From contig JANQTG010000123.1 of NCBI GenBank assembly GCA_030731855.1, forward strand, positions 1-46,494: a stretch of 46,494 nt of DNA. The letters are read 5' to 3'. A model generated the notes under the pieces. The model saw only the letters and a list, made by a program, of their open reading frames with translations. It searched no databases and was not told where the DNA came from. The first letter of the stretch is position 1. Each line of letters starts with the position of its first letter. The position numbers were made by a program, and so were the translations under genes. This DNA comes from Cellulophaga sp. GTDB taxonomy: Bacteria; Bacteroidota; Bacteroidia; Flavobacteriales; Flavobacteriaceae. Of the stretch, positions 27,895 to 36,431 are shown in pieces.

Positions 27895-29322
27895 ATGAAA
27901 AAATATATAGTTTTAATGGGGATTATAACAATAAGTTTTTACTCTTGTTCAGAAGATACACTCGAGCTAAATAGTCCAAATGACGTAACTGTAGATAATT
28001 TATTAACAACCACAACAGGTTTTGAGCAACTTTTAAATGGTGCTTACGATGCATACCAAAAGATCCCAACAAATGAATATTTGTTAACTGAGATTAGGTC
28101 AGACAATGCAACTGTTGGCGCACAATTTGGCAGTCTTGTAACTTATGATAATTTTAACATTATAGATAACGATGTAGAAGTTTTTAATTATTGGTCAAAT
28201 AATTACAAGGTAGTTTATCAAACTAATTTAGTTTTAGATAACCAAGAGGTTTTTTTGGCTTTACCAGGGGCGGATCGAACTGTTTTGGGGGAAGCTTACT
28301 TCTTAAGAGCTTTGGCTCATTTTAATTTGGTTAGAATTTTTAGAGATGTACCCTACATAGACCAAGTAATAACTGTTGATAATTTTGAAAATTTTCCACA
28401 GTTAAACGAAGCGGAAACCTATGCTAAGATTAATGCAGATTTTGAAACCGCAATAAGTTTATTAGAAGGTGCAGAAATTTCTAATTCTAGAGCTAATCAA
28501 GGAACCGCAATAATTTTTTTAGCAAAATCTATTTTAAGCCAACCAAATCCAGATTATGTTAGAGTACAATCATTACTGTTACCTTTAATAGAAGATTCAA
28601 ATAAATTTGGATTTAGATTAACGGATAGTTATGATGATATTTTTGCTAGAGGCGATAATGGCGATGAAAATAATGAAGAAATTATTTTTAAAGTTGTTTA
28701 TACACAGTCAAGCGGAAATCCTGTAACAAGCGATAGTGAAACAGGTGATCAGGTGCAATCAGAAGGCGAACGATGGAGTTTTGATATGACCGAGAATGGT
28801 CAGTCTAATGGTGCTAATTTGGCTACTGCAAATTTAGAAACCTTAATGACTTCTTCACTACAACCTGTCAGATTTTCAACGACTATTGTAGAAAGTACAT
28901 TTCTAGAAAATCGGACATTTAATAATAAATGGATACCTGATAATGGGGAAGGTTCTGGTAATGATTGGATAGTATTAAGGTATGCAGATGTATTATTACT
29001 GTATTGTGAGGCGGTAATAGGAGATACTCAAAGTACTTCTAATGAAAATGCAATTATCGCTTACAATAAAGTTAGAGCAAGAGCAGGATTAGATGTTTTG
29101 AATCCTGGAACAGATTCTTTGTCTCGTGACGCTTTACTTGCAGAGAGAAGAATGGAATTTGTATTTGAAAACCAAAGATTTTATGATTTAGTAAGGTTTG
29201 GAGTGGCTATTGATGTTCTTCAAGCACATTCAAATGAAGTAGGTTTATTTTTTAGTCCGAGTGATATTTATTTAAACACTCCTCAGCGAGAAGTAGATAA
29301 TTCTAACGGTTTTTATAATTAG
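27895..29322 (+). CDS. susD: SusD/RagB-family surface glycan-binding lipoprotein
   Basis: 475-residue SusD homologue, the lid of the SusCD complex that captures oligosaccharides at the surface. A lipoprotein signal ends at FYSC. Features include TGFEQLLNGAYDAYQ, LGEAYFLRALAHFNLVRIFRDVPYI (the SusD TPR region), NKVRARAGLD, and the C-terminal LLAERRMEFVFENQRFYDLVRFG signature. It is operonic with SusC and two lipoproteins. Confidence 0.94.
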   Translation: MKKYIVLMGIITISFYSCSEDTLELNSPNDVTVDNLLTTTTGFEQLLNGAYDAYQKIPTNEYLLTEIRSDNATVGAQFGSLVTYDNFNIIDNDVEVFNYWSNNYKVVYQTNLVLDNQEVFLALPGADRTVLGEAYFLRALAHFNLVRIFRDVPYIDQVITVDNFENFPQLNEAETYAKINADFETAISLLEGAEISNSRANQGTAIIFLAKSILSQPNPDYVRVQSLLLPLIEDSNKFGFRLTDSYDDIFARGDNGDENNEEIIFKVVYTQSSGNPVTSDSETGDQVQSEGERWSFDMTENGQSNGANLATANLETLMTSSLQPVRFSTTIVESTFLENRTFNNKWIPDNGEGSGNDWIVLRYADVLLLYCEAVIGDTQSTSNENAIIAYNKVRARAGLDVLNPGTDSLSRDALLAERRMEFVFENQRFYDLVRFGVAIDVLQAHSNEVGLFFSPSDIYLNTPQREVDNSNGFYN

Positions 29323-29344
29323 TTAATTTAAAATAATAGTCAAA

Positions 29345-30271
29345 ATGAAATACATGAAAAATAAAATAAAACTGTCATTTGTGCTTTTTTTAGGTATATT
29401 TCTAGGGGCTTGTGTTCAGGAAAACTTAGATCCAGATAACTATCCAGGTGTTGGTGGTATTGAAGATTTAACCCCACCACGAGCATTATTTACATTCCAA
29501 CAGAGCATAACAGATTTCACTGTTTTTCAATTAATAAATGAATCTGTAAGTGCTACAGGGCAAATATGGTCTATACCTCCTGACGCTGTTTTGGTAGGTG
29601 AATCTGCATTGTTAACTGATCAAAATATAGTAGTTAAGTTTTCAGGAGAAGGAGAGTTTTCTGTAGGATTAATTGCCACTGATAATCGACCAACTTCTTC
29701 AGAAGAATTGGTTAAAGTTATTGATGTACGTGAGCCTTTAGAACCAATTATTCCAACACCAGTTATACTAAGTGCAGGTTTCGAGGATGAAAATGGAGAA
29801 GATGGTAGAAATTTTTGGGGTAGAAATAGTTCAGCAAATACGAATAATAAAAGAATTTCTGGTTTAAATGTTTTTGGTAGAAGTACAGGCAGTAGAGCTC
29901 GAACAGAAACATACTCTGCAAAATTTGAAGATGGTGGAAGTCTAAGACAAGCCTATCAAGAAATAGCAGTAACTCCAAATGTAAACTATAGACTTAGTGC
30001 TTGGATTTTGATAGGCGATAACACCACAGGTTTACCCTTAACTGTAGGTGATGAATTTAGATTAGCGGTATTAAATCAAACTTTTGACACCTATAATTTA
30101 GCAACTTTTGAATCTGCCATACTAGCATCAGCTACTGCTGATCCGGGCGACGAATATGCTAGAGTTTCAGTGGTCTTTAATTCTGGAAACTTAGAGACAG
30201 TAGCTATTTATATGGATTCAAAAGGTGTAGTTGAAGTTCAAGTAGACGACATTTCAATAGAAGTATTATAA
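29345..30271 (+). CDS. Surface lipoprotein, probable glycan-binding protein
   Basis: 308-residue lipoprotein (signal ending GIFLGAC) in the SusE/SGBP position after SusD. Residues about 46-125 resemble a divergent PKD-like beta domain. The C-terminal half (from about 140) looks like a jelly-roll carbohydrate-binding module, with LRQAYQEIAVTPNVNYRLSAW and the closing VQVDDISIEVL. The next gene ends in a similar module. An alternative start is the ATG at 29354. A role in binding alginate at the surface is inferred from position and architecture; there is no direct sequence signature for ligand specificity. Confidence 0.7.
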   Translation: MKYMKNKIKLSFVLFLGIFLGACVQENLDPDNYPGVGGIEDLTPPRALFTFQQSITDFTVFQLINESVSATGQIWSIPPDAVLVGESALLTDQNIVVKFSGEGEFSVGLIATDNRPTSSEELVKVIDVREPLEPIIPTPVILSAGFEDENGEDGRNFWGRNSSANTNNKRISGLNVFGRSTGSRARTETYSAKFEDGGSLRQAYQEIAVTPNVNYRLSAWILIGDNTTGLPLTVGDEFRLAVLNQTFDTYNLATFESAILASATADPGDEYARVSVVFNSGNLETVAIYMDSKGVVEVQVDDISIEVL

Positions 30272-30292
30272 ATTATTTAAATGTATTTTAAT

Positions 30293-31510
30293 ATGAAAAA
30301 AATAAAATTTAAAAATCAGACTTTAAGTGCATTAAGCGTCATTTTTTTTAGTGTGCTAATCTCTTGTGAAGAAAGTAGATTTAACGATTTTAATGAAAAT
30401 TATGTTGCATCTTTAACAGTTCCTGTAGCTAGTTTTGATTACGTAATTAATGCTAAAACGGTGATATTTACTAATAACTCAATAAATGCAGATCAGTACA
30501 GCTGGAACTTTGATAATAGTGCCGCTATAGAATCTACTGAGGTTAGTCCAACTTACGATTTTAGTAATAGTGTAGAATCTACTCCCATTACTTTAAGTGC
30601 TAGAAATAGTGGGTCCAACCTTACTAACCGAGCTACAATAGAAATAGTTTTTCTAAAGTCAGACTTTATCGTAACAGGCTTAAACGAAAGAACAGTTAGT
30701 TTTGAAAATTCTTCTTTATCAGCCGTAAGTTATCTTTGGGATTTTGGTGATAATGTTGGTACTTCAACTGATGAAAATCCAAGTTACGAGTATCCAAATT
30801 TTGGAACCTACACAGTTACATTAACTGTTACAGATAGATTTGGTAATGAAGAAACTACGACAAATTCTGAAGTAGTCGTTGCACAACCTGGTGCAGGTAC
30901 TTTTGAAGCTCAAATAATTGCTGGAGATTTTGATAGTGCAATATGGGGGAATATACAGAATCCATGGGCAATTAATCCAGACAATAGCAGTGATTTTGAT
31001 TTTTGGGATAATGCTGCTTTAGAAGCTGTGGTTCAATCATTAGATGGTGGTTCAGATAAAGGCTCATCGTCAGGAACTTCAAATTTAACAGACGGTTCTT
31101 TAAAGTTTGATAGAGCTAGTAAAAGAGCTTATCAACCTATAAAAATAGAAAGAGATGTAGATTATACCATTAGTGCTTTTATTAAAAACAAGAGCGCTAA
31201 TTCAGGTGATTTAGTAGGTACAATTTATATTTTACCCTATATTCCAGAAGATGAAACTATTATTTTGACCAATAACCTTGTAGCGCAACAAATTTTTGCA
31301 TCAGAAACAGGGGCATGGGACCAAGCTATATTTGAATTTACAACAACATCTGTTTTCTCTTTCGATCAAGATGCTGTAGATAATCAAGAAGATGATATTT
31401 TGACAAGTGTAAATGAGGAGTGGGTAATATTTTATTTTGTTCCTGAGTTAAACACAGCAGAAGAAATTAATTTAGACGATGTGTCGATTAAAACAAAAGG
31501 ATTTGATTAA
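30293..31510 (+). CDS. PKD-domain surface lipoprotein with C-terminal binding module
   Basis: 405-residue lipoprotein (signal ending VLISC). I prefer the ATG at 30293, which directly precedes the basic-hydrophobic signal, over 30281. It has a degenerate PKD-like repeat (YSWNFDNS) and a clear PKD domain (SYLWDFGDNVG through FGTYTVTLTV). The C-terminal region contains KRAYQPIKIERDVDYTISAFI and ends INLDDVSIKTKG, paralleling the previous lipoprotein. It is likely a surface alginate-binding protein working with SusCD. It is followed by a stem-loop at 31551-31585 and the PL7 gene. Confidence 0.72.
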   Translation: MKKIKFKNQTLSALSVIFFSVLISCEESRFNDFNENYVASLTVPVASFDYVINAKTVIFTNNSINADQYSWNFDNSAAIESTEVSPTYDFSNSVESTPITLSARNSGSNLTNRATIEIVFLKSDFIVTGLNERTVSFENSSLSAVSYLWDFGDNVGTSTDENPSYEYPNFGTYTVTLTVTDRFGNEETTTNSEVVVAQPGAGTFEAQIIAGDFDSAIWGNIQNPWAINPDNSSDFDFWDNAALEAVVQSLDGGSDKGSSSGTSNLTDGSLKFDRASKRAYQPIKIERDVDYTISAFIKNKSANSGDLVGTIYILPYIPEDETIILTNNLVAQQIFASETGAWDQAIFEFTTTSVFSFDQDAVDNQEDDILTSVNEEWVIFYFVPELNTAEEINLDDVSIKTKGFD

Positions 31511-31550
31511 TCAACTTCATTGGATATAAAGTTAAATACCTACAAAATTT

Positions 31551-31585
31551 ATTAGTTGGATACTGATTTTCATTATCCAACTAAT
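31551..31585 (+). other. Intra-operon stem-loop between PKD lipoprotein and PL7
   Basis: A perfect 12-bp stem (31551-31562 with 31574-31585) and an 11-nt loop, followed by an A-rich, not T-rich, sequence. This suggests an RNA processing or stability element, or a partial terminator, more than a full stop. Confidence 0.55.
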
Positions 31586-31604
31586 GATAAAAACTTAAAA
31601 AAAG

Positions 31605-32522
31605 ATGAAGTATTTTATAAAAATAAGTTTACCTAGTTTTATGGCTTTTTTAGTAACCATAAACATAGCCCATTGTCAATCAAAACAAGAAGCAAGCTTA
31701 GAAAAGGATATAAAATCAACATCTAAAAAGAAGAAGAAAAATAAGAAAGTAAAACTTCCAACTATAGATTTAAGTCACTGGAAAGTTACTTTACCAGTTA
31801 CTAATAACAATGGTAAGCCTTATGAAATAGATCCGCCACAAATTTTAAATTTTGCCACTAATGAAATAGCTAAACCATACATGTATATAGATTCAACTCG
31901 TGGTGCTATTGTGTTCCATGCTATGCCAACAGCATCTAAAACAGCAAACACAAAGTACACTAGATCTGAACTTAGAGAGCAAATGGAACCAGGCAACAAC
32001 AATAAAAACTGGACTTTTGCAGATGGTGCTTACCTGAAAGGCCAATTGGCTATGGATGAATCTACCAGAGATTCTGATGGTAAATATCATAGAACTATTA
32101 TCATGCAAATCCATGGGCGATTAACTAATGAACAGAGAGATTTAATAGGACAAAAAGATAATAATGCACCTCCAATATTAAAAATATATTGGGATAATGG
32201 TAAGGTTCGTGTTAAAACTAAAGTTCTTAAGAATTTAAATGCAACTGATGAAGAAATACTTCATGAAGATGCTTGGGATGATGATGAAGGTTATAATTTT
32301 CCTACCGAAGTTGGTTTCAGAAAATTTACACTAGAAGTGGAGGTTTCTGAAGGTAAAATGGTAATTACATTAAATGGGAATGAGTTTAAAGTTTATGAAG
32401 ATATTCATATGCGCCGATGGGGTGTTTTTGAAAATTATTTTAAAGCAGGTAACTATTTTCAATCTCGTGATCAGGGTTCCTTCTCAAAAGTCCGCTTTTA
32501 TGAATTAGAAGTTTCTCATTAA
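31605..32522 (+). CDS. PL7-family alginate lyase, secreted
   Basis: 305-residue PL7 lyase of a different subgroup from the two in the first operon. Motifs: RSELRE (Arg120, Glu122, Arg124), Q168-I-H170 and YFKAGNYFQ with Tyr284; it ends FSKVRFYELEVSH. A signal peptide ends near IAHC or Q; the Cys is preceded by His, so a lipobox is doubtful. A lysine-rich linker (residues 41-48) joins signal and catalytic domain. Being last in the SusCD operon, it probably supplies oligomers directly to the importer. A decayed relative of its 3' end lies at 37868-37964. Confidence 0.92.
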   Translation: MKYFIKISLPSFMAFLVTINIAHCQSKQEASLEKDIKSTSKKKKKNKKVKLPTIDLSHWKVTLPVTNNNGKPYEIDPPQILNFATNEIAKPYMYIDSTRGAIVFHAMPTASKTANTKYTRSELREQMEPGNNNKNWTFADGAYLKGQLAMDESTRDSDGKYHRTIIMQIHGRLTNEQRDLIGQKDNNAPPILKIYWDNGKVRVKTKVLKNLNATDEEILHEDAWDDDEGYNFPTEVGFRKFTLEVEVSEGKMVITLNGNEFKVYEDIHMRRWGVFENYFKAGNYFQSRDQGSFSKVRFYELEVSH

Positions 32523-32538
32523 AACAAGTGGTGACACG

Positions 32539-32563
32539 AGAGTATCATACTCTTTTAATTTTT
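32539..32563 (+). terminator. Terminator of the first SusCD-PL7 operon
   Basis: A short 6-bp stem (AGAGTA with TACTCT, 32539-32553) with a TCA loop, followed by a T-rich tail. It lies 16 bp after the PL7 stop. Confidence 0.55.
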
Positions 32564-32714
32564 CATTCGTAACCAGTTTTAATCAATAGAATTCTCGATG
32601 TTCTGAGTCGAGTGTAGCTCCTCACATATTGTATTTTTACAAATATATTATATTTACAAAGATATGAGCGGAGTTGTTTCTGATACCCCGATGGCTATAC
32701 TTTCAAATAATTAA

Positions 32715-32735
32715 TTATGATGTAATACATCATAA
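32715..32735. repeat. Perfect 9-bp inverted repeat
   Basis: TTATGATGT and ACATCATAA separated by AAT. It lies just upstream of the duplicated promoter copy 2 and is absent from the matching place upstream of copy 1. It could be a protein-binding site or a small hairpin. Confidence 0.5.
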
Positions 32736-32752
32736 ATGCGCTAATAAATAAT

Positions 32753-32955
32753 AGTTATGTTATCCAAGTTAGCGCCTTAATTGATGATCTTAAGCAACAG
32801 TTGTGCTATTTAATTATCAATATACACTTTAAATACCCTCAAAAATCACATTTATTTAATTTAATCCGCTAAAAATTGCTAATAAATTTTTAATTAACAA
32901 TTTAATAACATATATTTGGTTGTCCAGACTGGTAAACCAATTTGGATAACCAAAA
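32753..32955 (+). repeat. Duplicated susC promoter region, copy 2
   Basis: Collinear with 24346-24548; the last 62 bp (32894-32955) are identical to copy 1. After position 32955 the two regions diverge completely. Confidence 0.88.
32888..32954 (+). promoter_or_regulatory. Promoter and three-unit operator of the second SusCD operon
   Basis: TATATTTG at 32911-32918 with TTTT at the -33 position. Operator units are at 32917-32926, 32930-32939 and 32943-32952, identical to those of the first susC promoter. The susC-2 start codon is 284 bp downstream, an unusually long leader compared with about 65 bp for susC-1. Confidence 0.82.
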
Positions 32956-32977
32956 ATCTCAACTTAAAAACTTATTT

Positions 32978-33007
32978 ATGAACCAAACAACTTCAAATGA
33001 AAAATAG
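32978..33007 (+). other. Nine-codon open frame in the susC-2 leader
   Basis: ATG AAC CAA ... AAA TAG encodes MNQTTSNEK. It sits 11 nt before a terminator-like hairpin. This order resembles a leader peptide with an attenuator, but it could be chance in AT-rich DNA. Confidence 0.25.
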
Positions 33008-33018
33008 TTAAAACAAAA

Positions 33019-33046
33019 AAAAGGACAGGGGCAAACCTATCCTTTT
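33019..33046 (+). terminator. Terminator-like hairpin in the susC-2 leader
   Basis: An 11-bp stem with one C-A mismatch (33019-33029 with 33036-33046) and a GGCAAA loop, preceded by a long A run and ending in TTTT. It lies between the promoter and the susC-2 start codon. Confidence 0.55.
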
Positions 33047-33238
33047 AAAATTAAATCTACTTCTTGACTAACGGAAGTAATCTTAAAAATTACATAAAAC
33101 TTTTACGCCTATATAATTACTATAAAAATACAAAATTTCATTTTGTTTCTATAGTGTTATTTGGCGAGAACAGTAGAAAAAAGGTACACTATTGTACATT
33201 TAATTAGCTTAATAGTACTAACGTAACAAAAATTAAAA

Positions 33239-36200
33239 ATGAATTTCAAAACAAAATTTTTACTAAGCGTAATGGTATTGCTAAATTTAGCGGTACATGC
33301 TCAAGATAAATACACTATCTCGGGTACAATTACAGATGCATCACAAATGCCTATTCCGGGGGTTAATGTTCTTGTGTTAAAAACAACAACCGGTACATCA
33401 ACAGATTTTGATGGAAATTATTCTATCGCTGTTCAAAGTGGAGATGTTCTTCAATTTTCTTATATTGGATACACTACACAAACAATTGCTATAACAAACC
33501 AAAAACAATTAAACGTAAGTTTAGTTGAAGATGCAGCAAAACTTGACGAGGTTGTTGTGGTTGGTTATGGTACACAAAAAAGATCAAATATAACTGGTGC
33601 AGTGGCTAAAGTTGGAGGTGCTGAAGTTGCGGCAATACAAGCAGCACGGGTAGATGATGCATTGGCTGGTAAGTTACCTGGTGTTTTGATTCAAAATCAA
33701 AGTGGTGAACCAGGAGCGGATCCAAAAATCCAAATTAGGGCAGCTTCTTCTTTATCAGGTGATTCTTCGCCGCTTATTGTGGTAGATGGATATCCTATTT
33801 CTGGAAGTTTAGCAACTGTAAACCCAAACGATATTCAAAGTATTGAGGTGCTTAAAGATGCTGCTTCAGCTGCAATTTATGGTTCTAGGGGAGCTAATGG
33901 AGTTATTTTAGTAACTACAAAACAAGGTAAATCAGGAAAAGTTGCTGTTAGTTACAATACCTACTTAAGTACGTCAAGAAAGTATAGAGGCGATATAGAA
34001 ATGTTGAAAACAGCTTCTGAATGGGCTAGAGATTTGCAAACCGATGCTTATGACCTTTCAGAAATTGATCCTAGATTGTTAGAGTATAGATTAAATGCTT
34101 ATGAAAATGCTCCTGACGTTGTGAACATGGAAGACTATATTTTTCAAAATGGTTCTACCGTCAATCATGATGTAAATATAAGTGGAGGTAATGAAGACAT
34201 CAGAGTTTTTGCTTCCCTTGGTTACTTAAGTACTGAGGGTATTGCGCAAAAACAAAGTTTTGACAGGTATAATGCACGTTTAAATATTGATGCTAACTTA
34301 GGAGAGAAATTTAAAGCAGGTATAACCTTTAACGGATTTTATGGTAAGCAAACCCAATTGCCACATGATTTAAGAGATCTTTTAAGAGCGTATAGCATAA
34401 GTCCTATAACTCATACACAAGCGTCAATTGATTTTGTGCAACAATTAGATCAGCAAAGACAAGCTTTGTTTGATTCTGGGTTTAGATCAAATAACTTTGG
34501 TAGAAGTTTCGACCAAGACTACAGAGGTATTGGGTTAGATCCAAGAAGTATTTACGATTTACGGCCTGGTGATGTTGTGCATGACTGGCAATATGGTAGA
34601 AATCAAAATGGTATTGGGGGAACTGGTGATGCAGGTGTAGCTTCAAAATTGAACGATGCAGATCAATATACTAAAACATATTTTGGTAATATAAACTCTT
34701 ATTTACAGTACGATATTACAGAAGGATTGAATATTAAGACTGTATTAGGTGCAGATCTTAGAGATGTTGAGGAGTATTATTACCAAGGTATTCTTGCTGA
34801 TGGACAACAACGTTCTAATCAGACAGATTTAGATATATCAAATGTAAAAACGTCATCTGTTTTAAGTGAAACTACTGTAAATTATGCTAAAGTATTTGCT
34901 GAAAAACATGATATATCTGCTGTAGCTGGTTTTGAATTTCAAAATACTTATATTAAAGGGATTAGGTCAAATGCGACAAATGTGCCGTTTGGTCTTCCTT
35001 TAAACTACGAGTTGTTCAATGCAGCCGATGTAGTAACACAGGAGATTGACGAGACTAGAACTAGAAGAAGTATTTTTGGTCGGGTTAATTATGCTTTTGA
35101 TAGTCGATATTTAATTTCTGCATCAATCAGAAGAGATGGCGATTCGCGTTTTGGTGCAAATAAAAAGTTTCAGACGTTCCCAGCTTTATCAGTTGGTTGG
35201 AATATTCATAACGAATCTTTTCTTGAAAATAATGAAACCTTGAGTCAGTTGAAGCTTAGATTTAGTACAGGATCACTAGGAACCACATCATTCTTAGGTT
35301 CTTACGATGCTTTAAGTATATTGAATTCAGGTCAGACTGCTTTTGGAGCAGGATTCTTTATCCCTGACAATGTTGCCAACCAAGATTTGACTTGGCAAAC
35401 AAACACAGAGACTAATTACGGTCTAGATTTAGGGATTCTTAGAAACCGATTTACCTTCGGTGTTGATTATTACAATTCGGATATCACAGATATGTTAATA
35501 AACCAAAGTGTATCTGAGGTGCTTGGTACTTCTTCTATCGTTCTTAACAGGGGTAACATTACCAGTTCTGGTTTAGAATTGTCATTAAATGCAAATATCA
35601 TTAATAGCTCTGATTTTAATTGGAGTGTAAATGCAAACTTATCAACCGTAAATCAAGAAATTACAAGTTTAGGTTCTTTAGATGAATTACCACGACAAGT
35701 ATATGGTGGCCCTGCAGGTAGAGGACCAGAATTTAGAAATTACGTTGGTGGAGAGCTCGGTGAAATGTGGGGTTATGCCGTTACAGGAGAGGTTGAAACT
35801 ATACATATAGCAGATCCATCTAGAAATATTGGTTTTGGCAGTTCAGAATGGTATGTTGTAGATCAGAATGGAGACGATCAAATTACTTACGAAGATGATT
35901 ATGTGAAGCTTGGATCGGCTGTTCCAGATTTTTATTGGGGACTTTCAACTAACTTAAATTATAAGAGTTTTGATTTGGGACTTCAGTTTCAAGGTTCGCA
36001 AGGGGCAGAGGTTTATAATATTGACCCTATTTATTGGAAATCACAATTTGGGGGAAGATTACGATCTAGCTTCGATGCCAATAATGACGGTAGAGCCGAT
36101 GCAACTGGCCAATTTTATGAAGAGACTAGAAATGCACACGGTGCAGGAATTCAAGATGCCTCCTATTTAGCTTTAAGAAACCTAACGCTAGGGTATACTT

Positions 36201-36421
36201 TAGATTCAGATATTACAACTAAAGCAGGTATCAATTCTTTACGTGTATACGTAGCTGCAACTAATTTGTTATATATTTTTGGAGATAATTACACCTCTTT
36301 CAACCCAGAAGGTGTAGAGACGACTAACACTGGTTATGCTGGTCCAACAACTTATGGCTACCAAGAAGGTGCAAGTCCAGTTGTAAGAAGTTTTACACTT
36401 GGATTAAATGTTAATTTTTAA
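33239..36421 (+). CDS. susC: SusC/RagA-family TonB-dependent transporter (second)
   Basis: 1060-residue TonB-dependent outer-membrane transporter. Signal peptide ending at AVHAQ, regulatory-like domain (TISGTITDASQMPIPGVNVLV), TonB-box region LDEVVVVGYG, plug (KLPGVLIQNQ, IQIRAASSLSG, PLIVVDGYP, IQSIEVLKDAASAAIYGSRGANGVI) and barrel ending LNVNF. The signal and first domain resemble SusC-1 closely while the barrel differs, so the two may prefer different alginate oligomers (size or M/G content). SusD-2 starts 10 bp after its stop. No surface lipoprotein genes accompany it. Confidence 0.95.
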   Translation: MNFKTKFLLSVMVLLNLAVHAQDKYTISGTITDASQMPIPGVNVLVLKTTTGTSTDFDGNYSIAVQSGDVLQFSYIGYTTQTIAITNQKQLNVSLVEDAAKLDEVVVVGYGTQKRSNITGAVAKVGGAEVAAIQAARVDDALAGKLPGVLIQNQSGEPGADPKIQIRAASSLSGDSSPLIVVDGYPISGSLATVNPNDIQSIEVLKDAASAAIYGSRGANGVILVTTKQGKSGKVAVSYNTYLSTSRKYRGDIEMLKTASEWARDLQTDAYDLSEIDPRLLEYRLNAYENAPDVVNMEDYIFQNGSTVNHDVNISGGNEDIRVFASLGYLSTEGIAQKQSFDRYNARLNIDANLGEKFKAGITFNGFYGKQTQLPHDLRDLLRAYSISPITHTQASIDFVQQLDQQRQALFDSGFRSNNFGRSFDQDYRGIGLDPRSIYDLRPGDVVHDWQYGRNQNGIGGTGDAGVASKLNDADQYTKTYFGNINSYLQYDITEGLNIKTVLGADLRDVEEYYYQGILADGQQRSNQTDLDISNVKTSSVLSETTVNYAKVFAEKHDISAVAGFEFQNTYIKGIRSNATNVPFGLPLNYELFNAADVVTQEIDETRTRRSIFGRVNYAFDSRYLISASIRRDGDSRFGANKKFQTFPALSVGWNIHNESFLENNETLSQLKLRFSTGSLGTTSFLGSYDALSILNSGQTAFGAGFFIPDNVANQDLTWQTNTETNYGLDLGILRNRFTFGVDYYNSDITDMLINQSVSEVLGTSSIVLNRGNITSSGLELSLNANIINSSDFNWSVNANLSTVNQEITSLGSLDELPRQVYGGPAGRGPEFRNYVGGELGEMWGYAVTGEVETIHIADPSRNIGFGSSEWYVVDQNGDDQITYEDDYVKLGSAVPDFYWGLSTNLNYKSFDLGLQFQGSQGAEVYNIDPIYWKSQFGGRLRSSFDANNDGRADATGQFYEETRNAHGAGIQDASYLALRNLTLGYTLDSDITTKAGINSLRVYVAATNLLYIFGDNYTSFNPEGVETTNTGYAGPTTYGYQEGASPVVRSFTLGLNVNF

Positions 36422-36431
36422 TAAGGGAAAA

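Larger units (their letters stand above)
32523..33238. other. Long intergenic region upstream of susC-2
   Basis: 716 bp. In order: a terminator (32539-32563), a degenerate REP-like stretch (about 32606-32676), a perfect inverted repeat (32715-32735), the second copy of the susC promoter (32753-32955), a 9-codon open frame (32978-33007), a terminator-like hairpin (33019-33046), and an AT-rich leader with a 7-bp hairpin (33130-33146). No larger gene is present. Confidence 0.6.
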
